Assembly: GCA_016195615.1 (NCBI GenBank)
Contig: JACPZF010000062.1
Span: forward strand, 1-13,272
Direction: 5' to 3'
DNA from: Candidatus Gottesmanbacteria bacterium
GTDB taxonomy: Bacteria; Patescibacteriota; Microgenomatia; JACPZF01
DNA: 13,272 nucleotides
Part shown: positions 7,936 through 13,129 of the stretch, in pieces
Layout of the letters: the number at the start of each line of letters is the position of its first letter
Numbering within the stretch: the stretch's first letter is position 1
Program-made: the position numbers and the translations under genes
Notes under the pieces: generated by a model
Told to the model about the DNA's origin: nothing
The model's input: only the letters and a program-made list of their open reading frames with translations
The model's database searches: none

Positions 7936-8397
7936 TTATTTTACCAAATTATTAAGGGCTAGGTTGACTTCAAAATCCGCCTCTTGGTTCTCCTCTCGGG
8001 GAATATAATGATAGCTAACAATCGCTTTTAATTCGCCAACCAAATTATAAATGGTAACCAAAAGTTCTCTTAGCTTGGGGTCTTTGACTTTAAAGATCCC
8101 GCTCAGCTGGGAAGCAGCCAGCCTCGAATCAAGTCGAAATTCAATGATCTTTTTGGTTTCTTTATCCGGATTTTCTTTTTGCTTGCGACATAACCATTTT
8201 AGGGCTTCTAAAACCGCGGTGTATTCGGCAACATTGTTGGTCGCTACTCCGATGGTTTGGCCGCCACGATAAAGTTCTGTTTCTTCTCTTTTGGCCACGT
8301 CGATCTTTTTAATGACAAAACCAACTGCGGCCGGACCGGGATTGCCGCGGCTGCCGCCGTCAGTATAAATACGCAGATACATAAATTCAGATTTCAA
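7936..8397 (-). CDS. ribonuclease HI-like protein
   Basis: RNase H fold protein of 153 residues, expected to cut RNA in RNA-DNA hybrids in the cytoplasm (Okazaki primers, R-loops). All four acidic catalytic positions are visible: D13 in YTDGGSRGNPGPAA, E58 in NNVAEYTA, D90 in RLDSRLAASQLSG, and D141 in REENQEADFEVN. The substrate-binding handle of E. coli RNase HI is not obvious, as in the shorter RnhA-like/YpdQ-type proteins, so the symbol is left blank. The start at 8397 is a TTG preceded by GGGGGA six bases upstream. An in-frame ATG at 8382 would give 148 residues but has no RBS. The gene sits between a palindromic element and the SDR-DUF4012 gene. Confidence 0.9.
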   Translation of the reverse strand: MKSEFMYLRIYTDGGSRGNPGPAAVGFVIKKIDVAKREETELYRGGQTIGVATNNVAEYTAVLEALKWLCRKQKENPDKETKKIIEFRLDSRLAASQLSGIFKVKDPKLRELLVTIYNLVGELKAIVSYHYIPREENQEADFEVNLALNNLVK

Positions 8398-8414
8398 AAG
8401 TAATCCCCCATTAT

Positions 8415-8475
8415 TGTCATGCCGAATTTATTTCAGCATCTATTATTTAGATCCTGAAACAAGTTCAGGACGACA
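8415..8475. repeat. 61-bp imperfect palindromic intergenic element
   Basis: Two arms of 27 bp, tgtcatgccgaatttatttc... at 8415-8441 and its near inverse at 8449-8475 (containing ctgaaacaagttcagga), are separated by a 7-bp AT loop. Read as minus-strand RNA, the arms pair at all but three positions if G-U pairs are allowed. The element fills almost all of the space between the flippase stop and the RNase H start, ending next to the flippase TAG. It resembles the REP-like dispersed palindromes found in many bacterial genomes. No run of U follows on either strand, so it is not a standard terminator; RNA processing or partial attenuation is possible. Confidence 0.75.
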
Positions 8476-9729
8476 CTACTTCTGGCTTATTAATACGCTT
8501 CTGCTTGGTATTAATAAAAGTATGGTGACAAAAGCTTCGGTAATTAGCGTGGTTGCGGCGGCGGCGATATAACCGTATTTTGGAATCAAAATTAAATTTA
8601 AGACAATATTTAAAAGCATCGACAGGGCATAAATAGGAACTAAGGTTTTTTGTTTATCGTGAGTGATTAAAAACCACATTAAAAAACTAGAGATGAAGAA
8701 AAAAGGCAGACTTAAGGAAAGTACGCGAAGAGCACTGGTCGCACCAATAAAATCAAGCGACTTGGGGCCGCTGGTGAAATTAATAAGTAGGGGAGCAAAA
8801 ACATAAAGAGCGAGAGTTATAAGAAGCGAAGAAAAAATCAAAACCACGCCGCTTTTTTTAAAAACTTCCATGAAATCTTCGCGCCTTATTTTAAGTTTCG
8901 CTAAAAAAACCGGATACATTGAGTTCATAAAAAAAGTGGGGAAGACGAGTGTGGTCTCAAAAAATTTGTAAGCCAAACCATATACTCCCACCTCCTCTGT
9001 CGAACGCAGCAGGGTAAGAATGAAGGAATCGGCTTTAAAATAGACCAAGTTTAAAATCAGGGTCAAACCCAAGGGTAGGGATTTAAAGAAAAGCACTCGC
9101 CAAGAAGAAAAATCAAACTGCGGCATAATTTTTTCCGGTAGTAATAAAAAAGAAACCGCTACCGTTAGCATCCCGCCTAGCACATAGGCGAGAGCCACCA
9201 AAGAAATCGGCGCTTCTAAACGAGCAAAAAGGTAGGCCAAAAGAAAAGATAAGATATAGCCAAGGGCGGCGGCTAAAACCGACTTATCATAGCGAAGAGT
9301 TTTTTGAAAATAAGCATTGGTCGTGGTAATAATGCTTTGCGTTAAAATCGTTAAGGAACCGATGATGATGCCGATTCTAACTACGGCTGTAAAACCCTGA
9401 TTAACTCCTTGCGGTAAAAAGGCTAAAAGAGAGATGGCGACAAAAATTAAGCCTAGGGAAATAACCATCCTCAGTCCCAACAAATTTCCCAAAACATATT
9501 GGTTTTTGGCCTTTTCCTCAAGCTGTTTAACAACCACCGCGTTGAGGCCAAAATCAGCCATGATGTAAAAGTAGGAAACGAAAGTGAGAATTTTAATAAA
9601 TTCACCAAAACCAATCGGGCCGTATTGCCTGACAAGAACAAGCGTAATCAAATACGTAACCGCGCCTGTAAAAAGCCTTCCGGCGACTTGAATTAACGTG
9701 TTGTAGGCAACTTTAAATTTAAAACCCAT
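8476..9729 (-). CDS. polysaccharide flippase (Wzx-like, MOP superfamily)
   Basis: Multi-pass membrane protein of 417 residues with about twelve hydrophobic helices. The N-terminus carries family features: an amphipathic first segment (FKVAYNTLIQVAGRLF), YGPIGFGEF at 36-44 after the first helix pair, and ADFGLNAVVVKQL at 58-70. These proteins move undecaprenyl-linked glycan units across the membrane. The adjacent ligase/polymerase gene supports a role in surface polysaccharide assembly. The length is slightly short but normal. ATG start; a perfect TATAAT lies five bases upstream, overlapping the stop of the ligase gene, so internal leaderless transcription is possible, although the genes may simply be cotranscribed. 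Near the C-terminus a GCG-rich run encodes consecutive alanines. The sugar transported cannot be predicted. Confidence 0.92.
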   Translation of the reverse strand: MGFKFKVAYNTLIQVAGRLFTGAVTYLITLVLVRQYGPIGFGEFIKILTFVSYFYIMADFGLNAVVVKQLEEKAKNQYVLGNLLGLRMVISLGLIFVAISLLAFLPQGVNQGFTAVVRIGIIIGSLTILTQSIITTTNAYFQKTLRYDKSVLAAALGYILSFLLAYLFARLEAPISLVALAYVLGGMLTVAVSFLLLPEKIMPQFDFSSWRVLFFKSLPLGLTLILNLVYFKADSFILTLLRSTEEVGVYGLAYKFFETTLVFPTFFMNSMYPVFLAKLKIRREDFMEVFKKSGVVLIFSSLLITLALYVFAPLLINFTSGPKSLDFIGATSALRVLSLSLPFFFISSFLMWFLITHDKQKTLVPIYALSMLLNIVLNLILIPKYGYIAAAATTLITEAFVTILLLIPSRSVLISQK

Positions 9730-9734
9730 ATATT

Positions 9735-9740
9735 ATTATA
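9735..9740 (-). promoter_or_regulatory. possible internal -10 box before the flippase
   Basis: A perfect TATAAT hexamer overlaps the stop codon of the ligase gene and lies five bases before the flippase ATG. No good -35 box is seen 16-18 bp upstream, so this is tentative. The spacing matches the other short-leader promoters in the window. Confidence 0.3.
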
Positions 9741-11022
9741 GCCTAGCCTTCTTTGACCAGGCTATACCAAAAACCAAGGCGATAAGAAGCTGGCCTTGCT
9801 GCAAGGTATAAAAATAATGATCGAAAAGGCCAAGGAAGAGGATTTCGCAAAGCAAGATAAAAATTAAAGAATTTAGGAATTTAGGAATTAAGGTATTAAG
9901 AATTAAATGGCGGAGAGTAAAAAGAATAAAAAATAAAAAGAGTACAAGCCCCAGGAGGCCTGCTTCTGCGGCAATCATTAAATAAATATTGTGAGCTGGT
10001 TGATAAAAACGAGTGATATCTTTAAGTTGATAATAGTGGGGTAGAGCAATTAAAAAATTATTTAAACCGACACCAAAGGCTGGGTGGTCGAGAATCATTT
10101 TTACGCTGGCTTCGTTTAATTGTTGTCTAAATATTAAGCTTTGCTTATCTACGGTCTCTAGTGTTTGTAAGCGAGAGGCAATGATCCTTCCGACTGTCAT
10201 AAAACCTACTAAAAATACCGCCAACAAAATTCCTAGGGTTTTGATTTTATTTTTAGTCAGAAAAAATATAAGCGTGGTCATACTTGCGGTCCCCACGATC
10301 CAGGCAGTCCGGCTAAAAGACAAAAACAAAGAGATTATGCCAAGAATAGTAGTAAGTAGTAAGAAGTAAGTATTAAGCGGTTTTTTTTTGGTACTTTTAT
10401 TTATTAGAACAAACAGAATGAGCGGTAAGACTATCGCCATATATCCTCCCAAAACATTGGGGTGGGGAAATGTCGCATACGGCCTGAGTAAAAGCTCGCC
10501 ATTAATAATCGCTTGGGCAATTCCCGGGGTCGCGGCGCTGAAAGTCCGTTCGCCTAAAAACCACCAGAGTCCGCCAACCGAGGCTTGACGGAAAAATTGG
10601 CAGAAACCAAGAATCGCTTCGTAAAAAACACTAAGCGATAGAAGTAAAATTATTTTTTTTAGACTAAGCGATTTTCCTCTTTCGCGGCTTACATAAAAAC
10701 CCAAAAAAATAAGCTCCATTATTTTTAGGAGTTTTAAAAAGAAGAGGGCGGGGCTGATGGCAAAGAGCGAAGATAAAAATAAGAAAATAGCCGCCGGGAT
10801 AATTATCCATAAGTTTCTTAAGTACCTTAGGCGACTTAAGTAACCTAACGTCTTTGGCAAATATGCCATAAAAAGCCCAAAAACCAAAATGTCTGTAAAA
10901 TAAATCGTGGGCGAGAGGTAGTCGATTTTTAATCCCTGCACTAAGGCAAAATCCGGCCAAAAGTGTTTTCCTAGCTGCGAAGGAAGAAAAAGAATTAAGA
11001 GGTAGAAAATAAAACGAGACAC
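9736..11022 (-). CDS. O-antigen ligase/polymerase family membrane protein (Wzy_C/WaaL-like)
   Basis: A 428-residue protein with about 11-12 hydrophobic helices and the conserved blocks of the O-antigen ligase family: RPYATFPHPNVLGGY at 180-194, SFSRTAWI at 235-242, HPAFGVGLNNF at 313-323, and PAHNIYL at 342-348 in the large external loop. Members transfer or polymerise lipid-linked oligosaccharides at the outer face of the membrane. Whether this one acts as ligase or polymerase, and on what acceptor, cannot be decided. The start is GTG at 11020-11022; the nearby ATG at 11024 is out of frame. It lies 11 bases after jag. Two 7/8-bp tandem repeats lie inside the gene and encode residues 216-226 and 375-385. 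Confidence 0.9.
   Translation of the reverse strand: MSRFIFYLLILFLPSQLGKHFWPDFALVQGLKIDYLSPTIYFTDILVFGLFMAYLPKTLGYLSRLRYLRNLWIIIPAAIFLFLSSLFAISPALFFLKLLKIMELIFLGFYVSRERGKSLSLKKIILLLSLSVFYEAILGFCQFFRQASVGGLWWFLGERTFSAATPGIAQAIINGELLLRPYATFPHPNVLGGYMAIVLPLILFVLINKSTKKKPLNTYFLLLTTILGIISLFLSFSRTAWIVGTASMTTLIFFLTKNKIKTLGILLAVFLVGFMTVGRIIASRLQTLETVDKQSLIFRQQLNEASVKMILDHPAFGVGLNNFLIALPHYYQLKDITRFYQPAHNIYLMIAAEAGLLGLVLFLFFILFTLRHLILNTLIPKFLNSLIFILLCEILFLGLFDHYFYTLQQGQLLIALVFGIAWSKKARL
9869..9900. repeat. tandem 8-bp repeat inside the ligase gene
   Basis: Four consecutive 8-bp units on the plus strand: GAATTTAG, GAATTTAG, GAATTAAG, GTATTAAG. They encode ligase residues about 375-385 (LNTLIPKFLNS), which lie in a loop between C-terminal helices. 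The coding-strand unit CTAAATTC resembles the unit that ends the TPR gene. Confidence 0.85.
10348..10377. repeat. tandem 7-bp repeat inside the ligase gene
   Basis: Four 7-bp units on the plus strand: AGTAGTA, AGTAGTA, AGAAGTA, AGTATTA, followed by AG. They encode ligase residues about 216-226 (LNTYFLLLTTI), at the border between a basic cytoplasmic stretch (KSTKKKP) and the next helix. Confidence 0.85.
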
Positions 11023-11033
11023 ATTAAAGTCAA

Positions 11034-11492
11034 TTAGCTAGCTTTGGGTTTAATTATTAAATGACGATCTTTACCTTCGCCTTCGGAATACGCTTCGATT
11101 TCGGGATCTTCCGAGAGAACCAAATGGATAATGCGCCGTTCAAAGGAAGAAAGATCGTTTAAGGTAGAAACGGTTCTCGTAGTTTTTACCCTGGTGGCAA
11201 CATTTAGCGCCAGGTTCTTTAGGTATTCTTCCCGTTTCTGACGATAATCGCCGACATTAACTACCACCCTTTGCCACGAACCGGTCTTTTTGTAAACCAT
11301 AATATTTAAGATGAGTTGTAGAGAAATTAGTCCTTCGCCGTGGTAGCCTATCAAGGCGCCTGATTGGGAGGTTTCGATGTTAACGCGGATCGTCTCTTCG
11401 TCTTTTTCGACCACCACTTTGCCTTCGACCATGAGGTTTTTTAAAGAGTCGCTGACTAAATCTTTGACCATTTCTAAATCAGAATCTGTCAT
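11034..11492 (-). CDS. Jag/KhpB-like KH-R3H RNA-binding protein without Jag_N domain
   Basis: A 152-residue cytoplasmic RNA-binding protein. The KH domain spans about residues 25-85 with the GxxG loop as GYHG at 49-52, followed by GLISLQLILNIMVYKK. The R3H domain spans about 90-150, with R119 and H123 in ERRIIHLVL and the ending EAYSEGEGKDRHLIIKPK. Typical SpoIIIJ-associated Jag/KhpB proteins have about 200 or more residues with an N-terminal Jag_N domain; here that domain is absent. KhpB-type proteins bind small RNAs and mRNAs and affect cell shape in Firmicutes. Its position right after yidC matches the conserved order. ATG start, 20 bases after the yidC stop, without a Shine-Dalgarno sequence. 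Confidence 0.93.
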   Translation of the reverse strand: MTDSDLEMVKDLVSDSLKNLMVEGKVVVEKDEETIRVNIETSQSGALIGYHGEGLISLQLILNIMVYKKTGSWQRVVVNVGDYRQKREEYLKNLALNVATRVKTTRTVSTLNDLSSFERRIIHLVLSEDPEIEAYSEGEGKDRHLIIKPKAS

Positions 11493-11512
11493 AGCTGTTA
11501 TTTTAGTATCAT

Positions 11513-12283
11513 TTAAGCCCCGATTTTCAACTTGGCTAAATAGGGTTTAAGACCTCCAATTCCCGTGATAAAGTATTGCTGTACCAGAGAAAAAACCGTC
11601 GTTGCTACCCAGTAAAGAGCTAGGCCTGAAGGCAAAGAAATACCAATAAAAACCGTCATCGCCGGCATGAAAAAAAGCATTTGTTTTTGCATCGATTCCT
11701 GCATATCTTCTTTTTTGGGGGTTGGGGGTTGATTATTAGTAGTTTCTAATTTTCGTTCCAACTTCTCATTTCTCACTTCTAACTTCTTGTTTTCCGGCAT
11801 CATCATTAAAGACAAAACTAACTGCGTTAGTCCCGCGACAATGGGCAAAATGTAGGTTTTATCGGGTTTGGCCAAATCCCACCATAAAAATTTCATATTA
11901 ACAATGGTGGAGTCGACTTTGCCGTGCTGAATAAAAAAGATAAAAACTTGATAAAGGGCGATTAGAACTAAAAATTGCAAAAGGTAGGGAAGACAGCCCG
12001 CCGCCGGATTGACCCCGTGTTCGCGGTAGAGTCTAAGTTGCTCGGCCTGCAATCTCTGCTTGTCGTTGCCGTGTTTTTCTTTAAGCGCATCCAGATGAGG
12101 CTTTAAATCGGCCATTTTCTTGGCGCTTTTTAAGGCCGGAATCGTAATGGGAACGAGTATGGCCCGGATAAGAACTGTTAAGGCTAAAACTGCCAAACCG
12201 AAGTTATTAAAAAGCAAATGGTACAAAAATAACAACGTCTGTAATAACGGATTATAAAGTAAGGTGTTCCAAAGATTAGCCAT
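11513..12283 (-). CDS. yidC: YidC/Oxa1 membrane protein insertase with repeat-derived loop
   Basis: Inserts and folds membrane proteins, alone or with SecYEG. The 256-residue protein has the short Gram-positive-like layout without the large periplasmic domain. Helix 1 (about 26-45) carries the conserved groove arginine R40 in LIRAILVP. The cytoplasmic hairpin C1 spans about 52-92 (KKMADLKPHLDALKEKHG). Helix 2 is at about 95-118, helix 3 at about 144-163, and helices 4 and 5 at about 202-240 with LPSGLALYW. The cytoplasmic loop between helices 3 and 4 is expanded by about 28 charged residues (164-192, KLEVRNEKLERKLE then NQPPTPKK), mostly encoded by tandem 7-bp units. ATG start, no Shine-Dalgarno; the 48-bp gap after yidD also holds 7-bp repeats. 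Confidence 0.96.
   Translation of the reverse strand: MANLWNTLLYNPLLQTLLFLYHLLFNNFGLAVLALTVLIRAILVPITIPALKSAKKMADLKPHLDALKEKHGNDKQRLQAEQLRLYREHGVNPAAGCLPYLLQFLVLIALYQVFIFFIQHGKVDSTIVNMKFLWWDLAKPDKTYILPIVAGLTQLVLSLMMMPENKKLEVRNEKLERKLETTNNQPPTPKKEDMQESMQKQMLFFMPAMTVFIGISLPSGLALYWVATTVFSLVQQYFITGIGGLKPYLAKLKIGA
11717..11787. repeat. two 7-bp tandem repeats inside yidC
   Basis: Plus strand: GGGGGTT twice (11717-11730), then a 29-bp AT-rich link, then four 7-bp units AACTTCT, CATTTCT, CACTTCT, AACTTCT (11760-11787). Together they code for most of the expanded loop between helices 3 and 4 of YidC. The two arrays differ in sequence but share the period. Confidence 0.85.
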
Positions 12284-12291
12284 AACGATAA

Positions 12292-12319
12292 TTTTTAGTT
12301 TCTAATTCTTAATTTTTAA
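12292..12319. repeat. tandem 7-bp repeat between yidD and yidC
   Basis: Four 7-bp units on the plus strand, TTTTTAG, TTTCTAA, TTCTTAA, TTTTTAA, fill most of the 48-bp gap between the yidD stop and the yidC ATG. The match between units is looser than in the other clusters and the tract is AT-rich, so chance is harder to exclude here. Confidence 0.55.
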
Positions 12320-12331
12320 TAAATTTTAAAA

Positions 12332-12568
12332 TTATTCTACTGGATCCGGCCCGCCCTTACTAAACGGATGGCACCTTATTATTCTTTTTAATGCCAAAAA
12401 CGATCCTTGTAGTATACCATACTTCCCAATCGCCTGATATGAGTATTCGGAACAAGTCGGCAAAAACCGGCACGAGCTGTCGGTTAAAAATAAAGCCCGG
12501 GTTAGAGAGTTATTAATATTTAGATGTTTTTGGTAGAAACGGATGGATTTCAAAATAAATTGTTTCAT
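12332..12568 (-). CDS. yidD: membrane protein insertion efficiency factor YidD
   Basis: A 78-residue protein of the Haemolytic/YidD family, thought to assist YidC-dependent insertion at the inner face of the membrane. Conserved blocks: an N-terminal amphipathic helix (ILKSIRFYQKHL), CRFLPTCSEYSYQAIGKYG with C33 and C39, and RCHPFSKGGPDPV with C66 near the C-terminus. The length is typical. The ATG overlaps the rnpA stop by one base (TAATG), so translation is probably coupled. The first codons (MKQF) lie in an 8-bp tandem repeat shared with the rnpA end. Confidence 0.97.
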   Translation of the reverse strand: MKQFILKSIRFYQKHLNINNSLTRALFLTDSSCRFLPTCSEYSYQAIGKYGILQGSFLALKRIIRCHPFSKGGPDPVE

Positions 12569-12599
12569 TAATTCTTTGTTTCATTGTTAAATTGTTTTA
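12560..12599. repeat. tandem 8-bp repeat across the rnpA-yidD junction
   Basis: Five 8-bp units on the plus strand: TTGTTTCA (12560), TTAATTCT (12568), TTGTTTCA (12576), TTGTTAAA (12584), TTGTTTTA (12592). The array encodes the last residues of RnpA (KQFNNETKN), the TAATG overlap, and the first residues of YidD (MKQF). The peptide KQFNNET occurs, from memory, at the ends of many CPR proteins. Confidence 0.8.
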
Positions 12600-12918
12600 C
12601 GACACCTTCCAATTCTGTTTTTATTTCTCCTAAATTTTTGTCATTTATTTCTTTTTTGGCAAAAATGGCCAAGGTAAAATTTTCCGGCAAAGAAGAAAGG
12701 AACGGTCTGATCGCTTCGCTTATTAATCTTTTAAGACGATTCCTTTTTGTCGCAAGGGGGGAGACCTTGTTGCCGACAACAATGGCCACGTGTGGGTTGT
12801 TGCTGGGAAATTTATCTGAGTAGAGAAGGTTAAAAAAAGATCGGTTTAACCACTTTCCAGAGGTTTTAAGTTTTTGGTATCCGGTGGTAAGGGAAAGACG
12901 ATTTTTCTTTGCAAGCAC
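12568..12918 (-). CDS. rnpA: ribonuclease P protein component
   Basis: Protein subunit of RNase P, which with the RNA subunit matures tRNA 5' ends. The 116-residue protein has the expected N-terminus (KKNRLSLTTGYQKLKTSGK), the central strand PHVAIVVGNKVSPLATKRNR, and the RNR signature at R59-R61 followed by LKRLISEAIR. The start is GTG at 12916-12918, two bases after the rpmH stop; no in-frame ATG fits better. The C-terminal residues KQFNNETKN come from an 8-bp tandem repeat and extend past the conserved fold. The stop overlaps the yidD start. Confidence 0.96.
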   Translation of the reverse strand: MLAKKNRLSLTTGYQKLKTSGKWLNRSFFNLLYSDKFPSNNPHVAIVVGNKVSPLATKRNRLKRLISEAIRPFLSSLPENFTLAIFAKKEINDKNLGEIKTELEGVVKQFNNETKN

Positions 12919-12920
12919 GG

Positions 12921-13058
12921 TTATAGGCTCAGTTTCTTACGACCTTTTAATCTTCTTCTTTGCAAAACTTTCCTGCCGCCTGGGCTTTTCATCAGCTTGC
13001 GAAAACCGTGCTTTCTCTGCCTTTTTAGTTTTTTGGGTTGATAGACGCGCTTTGGCAT
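12921..13058 (-). CDS. rpmH: 50S ribosomal protein bL34
   Basis: A 45-residue, strongly basic ribosomal protein of the large subunit. Translated from ATG at 13056-13058, it begins MPKRVYQPKKLKRQRKHGF and continues RKLMKSPGGRKVLQRRRLKG to the stop at 12921. It matches the bL34 pattern of KRTYQPxxxKRxRxHGF, with RMxxxxGRxVLxxRRxKGRxxL. Its place before rnpA, yidD and yidC is the near-universal order. Promoter elements lie directly upstream, with the -10 box six bases before the ATG, and no Shine-Dalgarno is present. Confidence 0.97.
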   Translation of the reverse strand: MPKRVYQPKKLKRQRKHGFRKLMKSPGGRKVLQRRRLKGRKKLSL

Positions 13059-13064
13059 ATGATT

Positions 13065-13092
13065 ATTGTACATTGTAAATTGTAAATTTCAA
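13065..13092 (-). promoter_or_regulatory. rpmH promoter embedded in 7-bp repeat
   Basis: Reading toward rpmH: TTGAAA (13092-13087), a 16-bp spacer, then TACAAT (13070-13065), six bases before the rpmH ATG. Transcription would start at or next to the ATG. The -10 hexamer is repeated three times (13065, 13072, 13079 as ATTGTA on the plus strand) because it is part of a tandem repeat; only the one nearest the gene has the right spacing. Confidence 0.55.
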
Positions 13093-13129
13093 GGTTTAAT
13101 TATTTGAAATTTGTCATTTGTCATTTAAA
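13065..13129. repeat. two 7-bp tandem repeats upstream of rpmH
   Basis: First array on the plus strand: ATTGTAC, ATTGTAA, ATTGTAA, ATTTCAA (13065-13092). After nine bases comes the second: ATTTGAA, ATTTGTC, ATTTGTC, ATTTAAA (13102-13129). The facing ends form an inverted repeat (aaatttcaa at 13084-13092, ttgaaattt at 13104-13112). The first array holds the rpmH promoter; the second encodes the end and stop of the upstream gene. Confidence 0.85.

Noticed and set aside
8415..8475. Palindrome as an intrinsic terminator
   Set aside because: No U-rich tract follows the stem on either strand.
8517..8570. GCG triplet run in the flippase gene as a regulatory microsatellite
   Set aside because: It is short, encodes alanines in a helix, and its 3-bp period is compatible with ordinary coding sequence.
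10998..11024. ATG at 11024 as the start of the ligase gene
   Set aside because: It is out of frame with the ligase and leads to a stop after nine codons; the in-frame GTG at 11022 fits.
12884..13078. Plus-strand 64-residue frame over rpmH
   Set aside because: The opposite strand encodes a clear bL34, so this frame is a shadow.
11717..13129. Short tandem repeats as a CRISPR array
   Set aside because: Units are 7-8 bp with no spacers of regular length; no cas gene is present.
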